A stretch of DNA of 32,224 nt from contig JACRLV010000155.1 of assembly GCA_016235145.1 (NCBI GenBank), positions 1-32,224 of the forward strand, in the 5' to 3' direction. This stretch comes from Planctomycetota bacterium. Its GTDB lineage: Bacteria; Planctomycetota; Phycisphaerae; UBA1845; Fen-1342. How positions within the stretch are numbered: position 1 is the first letter of the stretch; the number at the start of each line of letters is the position of its first letter. Below are positions 1-8,161 of this stretch, piece by piece. A model generated the notes under the pieces. The model did not search any database. It saw only the letters and a program-made list of their open reading frames with translations, and was not told the origin of the DNA. Made by a program: the position numbers and the translations under genes.

Positions 1-233
1 GAGACCATGCCGCGAACGCCGGCGGGGACGCCGACGCCACATCGCAGTAACCGGCTGGAAGCCGGTGCTACCCAATTGCGCGAGACCATGCCGCGAACGC
101 CGGCGGGGACGCCGACGCCACATCGCAGTAACCGGCTGGAAGCCGGTGCTACCCAATTGCGCGAGACCATGCCGCGAACGCCGGCGGGGACGCCGACGCC
201 GCATCGCAGTAACCGGCTGGAAGCCGGTGCTAC
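1..233. repeat. 81-bp tandem repeat, three copies, each with a REP-like palindrome
   Basis: Copies begin at 1, 82 and 163. The first two are identical over 81 bp; the third has one early substitution and diverges after about 233. Each copy contains the perfect inverted repeat ACCGGCT-GGA-AGCCGGT (50-66, 131-147, 212-228) followed at once by GCTAC. On the minus strand this reads GTAGC followed by a 7-3-7 palindrome, the architecture of REP elements mobilised by REP-associated tyrosine transposases. Two frames stay open through the repeat, but their products are simple repeats of the unit, so I do not call a gene. Confidence 0.93.
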
Positions 234-364
234 CCCGGATTGGCGCGACACGCCGCCGCAATAACCGGCTGGAAGCCGGTGCTGCGTGCGTGGCGATGCC
301 GGTACTGCGTGCGTGGCGAGGGTGGCGCCGCGCGGCGGCGGACGGCATCACGTAACATGTCGGA
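234..364. repeat. Degenerate repeat remnants upstream of the first gene
   Basis: A fourth copy of the ACCGGCT-GGA-AGCCGGT palindrome lies at 264-280, but its flank is GCTGC instead of GCTAC. A 15-base direct repeat beginning CTGCGTGCG occurs at 282-296 and again at 305-319, 23 bp apart. I see no convincing promoter for the gene starting near 365. Confidence 0.6.
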
Positions 365-2254
365 GTGAGCACCCTTGCAGGCGATGGTGCGGACGCTCAA
401 CTCGCCACGATGAAAGGCGGCGGCGCGGGGGGCTGGCGCAATGTCCTCCTGATTATCGCAGTCCTGATCCTGGCGATCGGAATCCGCGTCTGGCTGATCG
501 CGCAGCCCGGGATCGGCCACCAGCCTGACATTGAAATTTTCGTGCGTTGGATGCGCGGTCTGACCGAGCGGAGTTTGGGCGGGTTCTACGCGGGCGAGCC
601 GTTCTGCGATTATCCGCCGCTGATGTTGCTGCTGTTTCGCGGCGCCGGCGGGGCGGTTCGGTGGATCGCGGGTGCGGGATACACGGATGCACAACTCGTC
701 ATCGGTTTGAAGTCGCTGGCGACCCTGGCGGAATTCCTGCTCGGCGGGCTTTTGTTTGTCGAAGGCCGGCGATTGGGAGGAACTCGTGCGGGGTTGCTCG
801 CCGGCGGACTGTTCCTGCTGAATCCGGTCGCGCTGTACGACTCCGTGTATTGGGGGCAAGTCGATTCGATTCAAACGCTCTTTTCAGTAGCGGCGGTGTC
901 GCTCGCTTGCCGACGGCGCTGGATGTTGTCGGGCGCGATGGCCGCGTTGGGGTTGGGTGCGAAGTTCCAGGCGATCGTGTTTGTGCCGCTGGTCGTGCTG
1001 GAGTGCTACCGCGTCGCCCGCTGGCGCGGCTTGGTCAAGGCCGGCGTCGGCGCTCTTCTAGCGGCGTCGGCGGTCGCCGGCCCGCTCCTGGCCGCGAACG
1101 CCTTTCGGGAGTCCTTTTCGCGGGCCTATGTTCGCGTGATCGGCCAATACAACGAGCGTTCGAAGAACGCATACAACCTGTGGGTTCTGTTGGGAGACGC
1201 CGAGGCGAACGACTCCGCCGTCCCGGACGCGATCCTGCGAACGGTCGCGGATGGCCGCGAGTCGATGCCCGCAAACGAGTCGTGGCTGTTGACGCTCACG
1301 GTTCGGCGGATTTCGCTGGCGCTGTTCGCCGCCGCAGTGGCGATCGTGCTTTCGCTCTACTCCCGCCGGCCGGGGAGGTTTCAGATCTTCGCAGCGGGAG
1401 GATTGCTGGCGTTGGCGTTTTTCCTTTTTCCGACGGAGATGCACGAGCGGTACGGCTATCCGGCGATTGCGTTTCTCGCGGTCTGGGCGGTGCAGGGCGT
1501 CCGTGCGGAGCGCGTGTACTGGCTTGTCACGATACTCATGCTCCTGAATCTCGCCGCTGTGCTGCCTCCCGCCGCGCTGGAGCAACCGATCGCCGTGGCG
1601 TTTCTGCTGGGGTTTGGGTTGTTATTGCTCATGACGGCGCGGCGGCCGCCGCTGGACGCGCCGGGGGTCTGTGCGACGGAAGTTGGCCCGGAGCAATCTC
1701 CGCCCGAGCCGTGCTTGATTGCCGTGTTTCGCCGGACGACGGCGATCGGCGTTGCTTTGTTGGTCATCGCCGGCGCGGCGATTGGGATCCTGGTTTCGCG
1801 AGCGCCGGCGGCGCCGAATCGTCCCGACGCGATCTGGCTCAGCACGATTTCGCCGCGCTCGGCATCGCAGGGTTGGCGGAAACTGGCGATCGACCGCTCG
1901 GTGGATGGCGCCGAGCTGCGTTTGGGGGATTCGATCTACCTTCGCGGCATCGGGACGCACGCGCCCGCCCGGCTGGTTTACGACATCCCCGCCGGCGTGG
2001 CGTCGTTTGACGCCCTGGTCGGGGTGAATGCGGACGCGTCGCCGATGGGTTCGGCGGTTGTTCGCGTGGTTGTCGACGATCGCCGGGTAGTCGAGACAGC
2101 GAGGCTGTCGCCGCAATCATCTCCGGTTTCGCTGCATGTTCCGTTGGGCGCGGCGAAGCTCCTGACTCTGGTCATCGATCCGACGGAAGACGGAAAGCGA
2201 TCGGATCAGGTCGATTTCGCGTTGGCGCGGTTGATGTTGACGGATCAGGAATAG
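365..2254 (+). CDS. GT-C-type membrane glycosyltransferase with C-terminal NPCBM domain
   Basis: This is a 629-residue multi-pass membrane protein resembling GT-C (GT39/GT87-like) sugar transferases that use polyprenyl-phosphate sugars. After the first helix (about residues 27-47) lies an acidic loop with D55 and E57, then DYPP (82-85) and WGQVDS (163-168), motifs common in this fold. Many hydrophobic helices run to about residue 480. The last ~140 residues (from about 490) match the NPCBM pattern, with GIGTHA at 529-534, a VGV core and an acidic end, so they are probably a periplasmic sugar-binding domain. The GTG start at 365 gives the longest frame; ATG 410 (residue 16) is a good alternative. 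The sugar and acceptor cannot be told from sequence. Confidence 0.85.
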   Translation: MSTLAGDGADAQLATMKGGGAGGWRNVLLIIAVLILAIGIRVWLIAQPGIGHQPDIEIFVRWMRGLTERSLGGFYAGEPFCDYPPLMLLLFRGAGGAVRWIAGAGYTDAQLVIGLKSLATLAEFLLGGLLFVEGRRLGGTRAGLLAGGLFLLNPVALYDSVYWGQVDSIQTLFSVAAVSLACRRRWMLSGAMAALGLGAKFQAIVFVPLVVLECYRVARWRGLVKAGVGALLAASAVAGPLLAANAFRESFSRAYVRVIGQYNERSKNAYNLWVLLGDAEANDSAVPDAILRTVADGRESMPANESWLLTLTVRRISLALFAAAVAIVLSLYSRRPGRFQIFAAGGLLALAFFLFPTEMHERYGYPAIAFLAVWAVQGVRAERVYWLVTILMLLNLAAVLPPAALEQPIAVAFLLGFGLLLLMTARRPPLDAPGVCATEVGPEQSPPEPCLIAVFRRTTAIGVALLVIAGAAIGILVSRAPAAPNRPDAIWLSTISPRSASQGWRKLAIDRSVDGAELRLGDSIYLRGIGTHAPARLVYDIPAGVASFDALVGVNADASPMGSAVVRVVVDDRRVVETARLSPQSSPVSLHVPLGAAKLLTLVIDPTEDGKRSDQVDFALARLMLTDQE

Positions 2255-2428
2255 CCGTGCGTGCTCTTCCTGGTTCGAACCGCCGGGCGCCGGTATCATC
2301 CGCCCAGGCGAGCTGGGCGGCCCTACGATTCGCCAACGACGGCCAGCCAATTCGGCCTCAGTCCGTGTGCGAGTCCGCTTCCGGTATTTCGATTCTCGAG
2401 AGGCGACCAGCGCCCGGAGGGAGAATCC

Positions 2429-2815
2429 ATGCCGATCAGACGCACGACGCGGCAACACGGGACGAGTTCGCCCGCGTGTCGGCCTTTTTCCTGGCCGGGG
2501 GGAGCCGCCATGCTTCCAGAATGCGCGTGGCGGAAGATCGCGCAAAGTCTTCGCCTGTCTGGCCGCGAAAGCGCGATCGCCCGGGCCGTCTTTGACGACC
2601 GGAAGGAGGCCGCGATTGCGGCCGTGCTCAACATCTCGCCTCACACGGTCCACACCCATTTCGAGCGGCTGTATCGCAAGTTGGCGGTGTCGGATCGCCT
2701 GCAACTGGTGCTGCGCATCTTGAGGGAATTCCTGACGCTCACCGTCGCGCCCCGAACCGCGCTCCAACCCATCTGCCAGATCCGGTCCGCGGGCCGCTGC
2801 CCGTTGCAACGCTGA
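2429..2815 (+). CDS. Small LuxR/GerE-type helix-turn-helix protein
   Basis: A 128-residue product with a LuxR C-terminal (GerE-like) DNA-binding domain at about residues 42-100: LSGRESAIARAVFDD, then the recognition helix ISPHTVHTHFERLYRKL, then SDRLQLVLRI. No receiver or ligand-binding domain precedes it; the first ~40 residues look unstructured. ATG 2429 has a strong GGAGGG ribosome-binding site seven bases upstream. The frame is open back to 2261, and ATG 2510 also has a G-rich ribosome-binding site, so the start is uncertain. It lies about 240 bp upstream of the PEP-CTERM-like gene on the same strand, but a regulatory link to it is speculation. Confidence 0.72.
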   Translation: MPIRRTTRQHGTSSPACRPFSWPGGAAMLPECAWRKIAQSLRLSGRESAIARAVFDDRKEAAIAAVLNISPHTVHTHFERLYRKLAVSDRLQLVLRILREFLTLTVAPRTALQPICQIRSAGRCPLQR

Positions 2816-3053
2816 TCGGGGGTGATTCCAGCCGACCGGCCGCCAACCAACCGCTGTTTGAATCGGGGCTCGTTCGGATCCTGTTTGTCAGCTTGACAGC
2901 CGACGTGTCGCGGCGTCCCGCCGGCATTATGGTGTGGATGGGGCTCGCCGAGCGAGCGGCGCCCAAGGGTCATTCGCGGGCGTCGTGAGCGCGGCTCATG
3001 TATTCGTCGCCTGAGCGTTCGACCGAAATCGAGTTCTGAAGGGAGAGATTTCC

Positions 3054-3809
3054 ATGCGGAGTGCCCATTCACCGGTCAGGTCGTTTGCTTGCGCAGTTAC
3101 GGCCGTCGTTATTGGATCGGGCGGCGCCGCTGCGCGGGCCGATTTCGTCCCCACACATGGACCGCTCGGACCGCACCTCGATCCTTTCGCATTCGGCTGG
3201 CCCACGCCAGCGCCTCCCGGGCCGGGCGTGCCCGCGAACATGTTCGGAATGCACATTCCGACGCCGTTCTATGACGTAACGCTGCCGAACTCCGGGCATG
3301 TCTATTTGGGCAACGACGCGGTCACGTCCGCGGGCGGCTATCACATGGAGGAAAACATCGACTTGGATCCGTATCTTGATCTGGGTCCGACGATGGACGT
3401 GGTCTTCGACATGACGGCCGGCGGCGGCGGCGTTTTCGGACCGTTCACCATTAATTTGGCCGCCGGCCCGGACATATACATGGAATGGCACCGAATGGAC
3501 GATCCAGAAACGGGTCAAACACCTCCGATGGGCCTGATCAACCTTGCGACGTTTCCGGTTGCGTTCGGCGTGTCGATCACGGAAGACCCGGCTGTGATTC
3601 TGGCGGGCAGCCAAAAGCACGTTGAATTTCCCCACGGCGGGGCGGCTGGATTCGACGTCTTTGAGCCCGGCTTCAGCAGCCCTGTTGAACCTTACAGGGT
3701 CGAGTTTGTGAATGGACAGCTTGTCGTGTGGCAGACGCCGGAGCCAACACCGTTGGCGGTGCTTCTCGGTGCGATGTTCGTTTGGATTGCCCATCGAAAC
3801 CGGAAGTAG
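3054..3809 (+). CDS. Exported protein with PEP-CTERM-like C-terminal sorting signal
   Basis: A 251-residue protein with an N-terminal signal peptide (basic MRSAHSPVR, hydrophobic stretch, then AARA before DFVP, cleavage near residue 29). The C-terminus has the three parts of a PEP-CTERM signal: PEP at 229-231, a short hydrophobic helix, and a basic RNRK tail ending the protein. Such proteins are usually processed by an exosortase and sent to the cell surface; no exosortase gene is in the window. The middle is rich in Gly, Pro and Asp and I do not recognise its fold. ATG 3054 has a GAAGGGAGAG ribosome-binding site. It converges on the ABC permease gene. Confidence 0.8.
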   Translation: MRSAHSPVRSFACAVTAVVIGSGGAAARADFVPTHGPLGPHLDPFAFGWPTPAPPGPGVPANMFGMHIPTPFYDVTLPNSGHVYLGNDAVTSAGGYHMEENIDLDPYLDLGPTMDVVFDMTAGGGGVFGPFTINLAAGPDIYMEWHRMDDPETGQTPPMGLINLATFPVAFGVSITEDPAVILAGSQKHVEFPHGGAAGFDVFEPGFSSPVEPYRVEFVNGQLVVWQTPEPTPLAVLLGAMFVWIAHRNRK

Positions 3810-3817
3810 AGTTGCCC

Positions 3818-3833
3818 GCCCCCCCGCGGGGGC
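3818..3833. other. GC-rich hairpin after the PEP-CTERM-like gene
   Basis: GCCCCC-CCGC-GGGGGC forms a perfect 6-bp stem eight bases after the stop at 3809. No T-run follows, so it is at best a weak or Rho-assisted terminator between the two convergent transcription units. Confidence 0.35.
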
Positions 3834-3920
3834 TGCGAGCAGGCGACGAAACGCCGGCGCACGTTCCGGTCGGCGTTCCGACGTTGCGGTCGTACGGGGG
3901 CATTGGGTGCGCGTCGCGGG

Positions 3921-5624
3921 TCACACTTCCAAACGCGCCAGGTGGCGGGCGCCGATGGTCATCGCTCCGCCCGCGGCGACGAGCGCCAAGGCGAGCAGGC
4001 CGAAATAGACGCGGTCCATCGCGGGCGTGAATTCGAAGAACACGCCGCCGGGATCCTGCTCAAAGATCCGCGTGCCGAGATAGGCGACGCCGCCCATCTC
4101 GATACTGACAAAGAGCATGCTCGCGATGAGATTGAAGGTGCCGCCGACGCCCGCTGCGATGCGGGCCGGATTGCGTTCTCCCAGCACGGGGAATCGCCCT
4201 CCCAGCCCGATCGCCAGTCCCGAAAGCCCGATGCACACCGCCAGGCAAACCGCCATGTTCAGCCTTGCCCAGACCGGCGGCAGGTCCAGTACGTGTGCCG
4301 CCAGAAGGCTGACGCCGCCGGCCGAGAGTACGGAGATCGTGAGCGCGAAAAGGAATTTCACCAGCAGCAGGGTCGTCCTGCGGATGGGCAGCATCTCGAG
4401 CAGCCAGAGTTGCTGACTTTCGAGCGACAAGAGCGGGTAGACGAATCGGCTGGTGAACGTGCCGAGGATGAGGCTGACGGTGGTGAGGTTCAGGAAGGCG
4501 ATGAGTCCCTTGGTGGTCGGGTTGTTTGTATCGACGGGCAGGCGTTTCAGGTTCAGCACGTAAATCACGAGCAGCCCGAACATGATCAGCATCTGGCTCC
4601 ATTGCCGGGCGTCGCGGGCGAAAGCCTTGATGTCCTTGAGCATGAGCTGCCACAACGTCGCCGGCAGATAGAAAAACAGCAGCCAGCAGATGCTCGTCGT
4701 AAACCACGGGCGGCGGATGACCGGGTGATAGCGGCCCTGCTGCGCCCGGCTGTACGCCTCGGGCCAGCAGCGGGCCACCAGGTTGACGGTCGCCCAGCAC
4801 AGAAACGTCGCATTGCCGATCGCCACCAGAAGGTAGAACAGGCTTTCGTCGACACGCCGCCCGATCGCCGCCCCGATTCCTTTCGCCGTCCAGGTGCTGG
4901 GCAGGAGCGGCTGCTTCACGACGCCGATCTGGCGAAAGACCTGGCGGATCCACTCTTCGGATTCGAGCGCGTTCTGCGAAATCCCGGTCACCCAATAGAC
5001 CGCGCCGATCAGCAGGAGGGTGCAAAGGGCGATCGCCACCGCCAGCGGCCGGCGCGGCGCCCACATCGCGACGGCCCACGCGGCGAGCACGCCGACGCAG
5101 GCGGGGATCGCGATGAAGCTCAGGAAATGCGCCAGGAACAGCGGATAGTAGTACCACTCGACGGTCGTATTGGCGGCGACCGCGAGCATCAGCGGCACCC
5201 CCAGCAGCAGGAACGACCAGCTCGACAGGAGCATGCCTTCGGTGCATTTCACGGCCACGACGGCCCGGGCATGGACGGGCATGCTCAGCAGATACTGGGC
5301 TTCGTCGCGGCCGAAGAGGCTGCTGAAGGTCAGGATCGCGTTGGAAAACAGCAGCATGATCGCGAGCACGAGGAACAGGTGCACGAAAACATGCTGGTCG
5401 GCGACGACGCCGACCAGCCCCCAGGTGCGCACGTGTCCGAGCACGTGGTTGAGCAGGAAATAGAGCGCGACCCAGATCAGGATCAGCAGCCCGATGACGG
5501 AGAGCGTCCGCAGCGGGGCGTCGCGGAGCTGCTGGTCGATCAGGTTGCGGAGCTGAACGCCGCGGCAGCGCACCAGCAAGGCGAGGTCGGATTGTGCGGG
5601 TTCGATCGCCCTTGAGGCATTCAC
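3921..5624 (-). CDS. ABC transporter permease (ABC-2-like)
   Basis: A 567-residue hydrophobic protein with about a dozen membrane helices, arranged as two helix-rich halves around a soluble part near the middle. It resembles the large permeases paired with single ATPases in ABC-2-type exporters. The GTG start at 5624 overlaps the ATPase stop by 4 bases (GTGA), so the two are translationally coupled and very likely form one transporter. The substrate is unknown. It is the last gene of a three-gene minus-strand operon reading 7281 to 3921. Confidence 0.85.
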   Translation of the reverse strand: MNASRAIEPAQSDLALLVRCRGVQLRNLIDQQLRDAPLRTLSVIGLLILIWVALYFLLNHVLGHVRTWGLVGVVADQHVFVHLFLVLAIMLLFSNAILTFSSLFGRDEAQYLLSMPVHARAVVAVKCTEGMLLSSWSFLLLGVPLMLAVAANTTVEWYYYPLFLAHFLSFIAIPACVGVLAAWAVAMWAPRRPLAVAIALCTLLLIGAVYWVTGISQNALESEEWIRQVFRQIGVVKQPLLPSTWTAKGIGAAIGRRVDESLFYLLVAIGNATFLCWATVNLVARCWPEAYSRAQQGRYHPVIRRPWFTTSICWLLFFYLPATLWQLMLKDIKAFARDARQWSQMLIMFGLLVIYVLNLKRLPVDTNNPTTKGLIAFLNLTTVSLILGTFTSRFVYPLLSLESQQLWLLEMLPIRRTTLLLVKFLFALTISVLSAGGVSLLAAHVLDLPPVWARLNMAVCLAVCIGLSGLAIGLGGRFPVLGERNPARIAAGVGGTFNLIASMLFVSIEMGGVAYLGTRIFEQDPGGVFFEFTPAMDRVYFGLLALALVAAGGAMTIGARHLARLEV

Positions 5625-6436
5625 GGGGTACCGTCCCGAACGGATTTCTCAGCCGAGTTCAACACGGAGCCGCCCGAAGTCACTGACAGGAAAATGTCCT
5701 CCAAACGGCCGCTATTCGTCGCCTGGTTCTTCAGCTCATCCAGCGTCCCCAGCGCGACCAGGCGACCGTCGTTGAGGATTCCGATGCGGTCGGCGACGGC
5801 TTCGGCGATGTCGAGCGTGTGCGTGCTCATGAAGACTGTGCCGCCGTCGGCGGCGATTTCGCGGAAGATGTCTTTGATGACGCGGATCGTGCGCGGGTCC
5901 AGGCCGACGATGGGTTCGTCAACGACCACGAGGCGCGGGTTGTGAATCATCGCGGCGGCGAGCGCGACCTTCTGCTTCATGCCGTGGCTGTACGACTCGG
6001 TGAGCTGATCGAGAAACGACCCCATGTCGAGCCGTTCGGCGAGCGTATCGAGCCGCTGCCGGCCGGTTTCCGGCGGTACACCGTACATGTCGCGGGCGAA
6101 GTTGATGAACTCGCGGCCCGTGAGCTTGTCATAGAGGAAGGGCTGGTCGGGGACGTAGGCGATGTACTGCTTGGCGTCGCGGCCGTGGACGTGCATGGAG
6201 TGGCCGCAGGCCCAGACGGAGCCGGTGTCGGAGCGCAGCAAACCGGTGCTCATCTTCATTGTGGTTGTTTTGCCCGCGCCGTTGGGGCCGAGAAAGGCGA
6301 ACACCTCGCCGGCGTAGAGCGTGAGCGAGAGGCGCTCCACGGCCTGCTTCTGGCCGAAGCGCTTGGAAACGTCCTGGAGCACGAGCATGGGGTCGTGTCG
6401 TTCGGCGGCGGCCAGTGGGGCGGAGGCGGTCGTCAT
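5621..6436 (-). CDS. ABC transporter ATP-binding protein
   Basis: A 271-residue ATPase energising the adjacent permease. Visible motifs are Walker A GPNGAGKT (50-57), a degenerate signature YSHGMKQK (about 149-156, in place of LSGGQ), Walker B LVVVDEP (169-175) and an H-loop in STHTLD. The divergent signature with GMKQ is common in exporters of the CcmA/NatA-like class. The frame is open upstream to 6613, but ATG 6436 overlaps the previous gene's stop as ATGA and gives the standard length, so I chose it. Coupling at both ends (ATGA upstream, GTGA downstream) indicates one operon. Confidence 0.93.
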   Translation of the reverse strand: MTTASAPLAAAERHDPMLVLQDVSKRFGQKQAVERLSLTLYAGEVFAFLGPNGAGKTTTMKMSTGLLRSDTGSVWACGHSMHVHGRDAKQYIAYVPDQPFLYDKLTGREFINFARDMYGVPPETGRQRLDTLAERLDMGSFLDQLTESYSHGMKQKVALAAAMIHNPRLVVVDEPIVGLDPRTIRVIKDIFREIAADGGTVFMSTHTLDIAEAVADRIGILNDGRLVALGTLDELKNQATNSGRLEDIFLSVTSGGSVLNSAEKSVRDGTP

Positions 6437-7281
6437 TTTCGAGTTTCGGACTCGCTGTGCAGGTTCACTTGCGCCTCGCGATGCAGCTCGGCGATGAACG
6501 GCTCGTCGACCAGGGTCAGCTCGCCGACCAGCGGCATTTCGATCGTCTGGCGGATCGCCCGGCCTTCGGAGTCGATCCAGGCCTTGATGCGCTCGCCTTC
6601 CACCAGGTTGCACTCCACCTTTCGGCCGCGGTGATCGAGCGACTCTTTCCTGGTCACCTTGAAGTACAGCGCCTCCGTCCGCAGCGCTTCGTCCTGCATC
6701 CCCGGCAGCAGGTTGCCCAGGGGATTGAACACTTCCACGCGCCAGGACTGACCGACCTGAAGGCCCTCCAGCTCGTCAAACGGGCGGGTGAAGTCGATCA
6801 GGCTGCGCGTGGCGGCGCCTTCGAGGATGAATTCGCCGCGGTGCTCGTCAAGCTGCCACTGGCACGGGAACGTGTCGGGCTCGACGAACGCGCCGCGCAA
6901 CGACAGCGGCACGCCCAGACCGAAAACATTGATCACGATGTCGGTCAGCCGAAGGTTGTTGTCGTAGAAGAATTCGGATCCGACCGCGATGCTCTTCGGT
7001 CCGCCGCGAATGGGGATCGGCAACGAATCGAGGCGCGTCAGCGTGCGCACGGTCAGCAGTTCGGCCGACCGGCTGGCGATGGTCCAGGAGCGGCCGACCA
7101 GATTTCCGTCGCTGTTGTAGATCGCCAGTTGCGTGCGGCGGTCCTGGTTGGGGCGAAGCGTTGAGGCGGGGGGCGGGGGAGCGTGGCCGGCGGTCCAGCG
7201 CGGCAGGACATCCCGCAGAAAGAGAGCCGTGTTCACGCTGAGCATGAACGCCAAGCAGGCGATCCCAATCCAGCGGTTCAT
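6433..7281 (-). CDS. Membrane-anchored protein of unknown function, first gene of the ABC operon
   Basis: A 282-residue protein with one N-terminal membrane helix or uncleaved signal anchor (about residues 4-22, IGIACLAFMLSVNTALFL) and a beta-rich extracytoplasmic part. I do not recognise a named family. It shares its stop with the ATPase start (ATGA), so it may be an accessory of the exporter, for example a lipid- or polymer-handling partner; that is inference. The start is uncertain: ATG 7281 puts the helix at the N-terminus, but ATG 7299 and GTG 7311 are in frame and closer to the promoter at 7347-7376. None has a clear ribosome-binding site. Confidence 0.75.
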   Translation of the reverse strand: MNRWIGIACLAFMLSVNTALFLRDVLPRWTAGHAPPPPASTLRPNQDRRTQLAIYNSDGNLVGRSWTIASRSAELLTVRTLTRLDSLPIPIRGGPKSIAVGSEFFYDNNLRLTDIVINVFGLGVPLSLRGAFVEPDTFPCQWQLDEHRGEFILEGAATRSLIDFTRPFDELEGLQVGQSWRVEVFNPLGNLLPGMQDEALRTEALYFKVTRKESLDHRGRKVECNLVEGERIKAWIDSEGRAIRQTIEMPLVGELTLVDEPFIAELHREAQVNLHSESETRK

Positions 7282-7346
7282 TTCAGCCCGCAATCCCATG
7301 CGGCACGGCACCGATGGAGCCCGGTGCTCGCATCATTGGTTGACCG

Positions 7347-7376
7347 ATTCTAGGAAGCACGGCTTGTCCCGGTCAA
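7347..7376 (-). promoter_or_regulatory. Predicted sigma70-type promoter for the ABC operon
   Basis: On the minus strand the -35 box TTGACC (7371-7376) and -10 box TAGAAT (7347-7352) are 18 bp apart; each matches consensus at five of six bases. The start site would be near 7340, giving a leader of about 60 nt to ATG 7281. Confidence 0.55.
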
Positions 7377-7430
7377 ACTCCCTTGGCGGCCTGATTCTTT
7401 TCGAAACTGATGAAAGAGCGTCCCGCGCCC

Positions 7431-7458
7431 TTGCATCGCGGCCAGCGTTCCCTATCAT
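7431..7458 (+). promoter_or_regulatory. Predicted promoter for the act-cox cluster
   Basis: TTGCAT (7431-7436), a 16-bp spacer and TATCAT (7453-7458, five of six to consensus) lie about 30 bp upstream of actA. The -35 box is weak (three of six). The arrangement is divergent from the ABC promoter. Confidence 0.42.
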
Positions 7459-7486
7459 CGCCGTCTCGCGGTTTGGAAAAGGAACT

Positions 7487-8161
7487 ATGGCGACGCCTGG
7501 CGGAAACATTTTTCCAAAGTGGACCAACTCCCTGCGCGTCGTTGCGGCGATCGGCGGCGTGGGCGTCGCGGTATACGCCGGGGCGGTCATCACGTTCGGC
7601 TTTTCGCCTCAGGCGACCGACATCGGCTACGCGCCGGTCCAGCCCGTGCCGTACAGCCACGCCCTGCACGCCGGGAAGCTCGGCATCGACTGCCGCTATT
7701 GCCACACCAGCGTGGAAACGGCGGCCAACGCGAACGTCCCCTCGGCCCAAATCTGCATGGGCTGCCATTCGAATGTGACGCTTCCGGAGGATCGAAGGTC
7801 GCGGATCGCGCTGGTCGAGCAGAGTTTCAAGGAAGGCAAGCCCGCGATCGAATGGGTGCGGGTTCACGACCTGCCCGATTACGCTTATTTCAACCATAGC
7901 GCCCACGTGCGGCGCGGGGTGGGTTGCGTGTCCTGCCACGGGCGCGTCGACGCGATGGACGTGGTTTACCAATCGCAGCCTCTCAGCATGCAGTGGTGCC
8001 TGGATTGCCACCGCCATCCGGAGAAGCACCTCCGCCCGCTGGACCAAATTACGAATATGAGTTGGGCGCCGCCCGGCGGCGACCAAGTCGCGTACGGTCT
8101 TGAACTCAAGAAGCAATACGGCATTCACCCTTCGCAGGATTGTTCGACATGCCATCGTTAG
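7487..8161 (+). CDS. actA: ActA, pentahaem cytochrome c subunit of alternative complex III
   Basis: A 224-residue protein with one N-terminal membrane helix (about residues 16-36) and five c-type haem motifs: CRYCH (69), CMGCH (90), CVSCH (147), CLDCH (171) and CSTCH (219), the last at the extreme C-terminus. Five haems and a single anchor are the pattern of ActA, the periplasmic electron-transfer subunit of ACIII that takes electrons from the Fe-S clusters of ActB. The frame is open back to 7133, but ATG 7487 is preceded by AAAAGGA and places the anchor at the N-terminus. It overlaps actB by 13 bases and is the first gene of the respiratory cluster. Confidence 0.95.
   Translation: MATPGGNIFPKWTNSLRVVAAIGGVGVAVYAGAVITFGFSPQATDIGYAPVQPVPYSHALHAGKLGIDCRYCHTSVETAANANVPSAQICMGCHSNVTLPEDRRSRIALVEQSFKEGKPAIEWVRVHDLPDYAYFNHSAHVRRGVGCVSCHGRVDAMDVVYQSQPLSMQWCLDCHRHPEKHLRPLDQITNMSWAPPGGDQVAYGLELKKQYGIHPSQDCSTCHR

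Noticed and set aside
1-233. CRISPR array
   Set aside because: The 81-bp units are contiguous and identical throughout, with no distinct spacers.
7-355. Two open frames through the 81-bp array
   Set aside because: Products are exact repeats of the unit in different frames, with no ribosome-binding site; they are by-products of repeat DNA.
2261-2428. Longer start for the LuxR-type HTH gene
   Set aside because: The extra residues look like translated non-coding DNA, and ATG 2429 has a strong ribosome-binding site.
3903-5615. 570-residue plus-strand frame over the ABC permease
   Set aside because: It is rich in Arg, Gln, Asp and Glu with no motif; the minus strand gives a clear membrane permease coupled to the ATPase.
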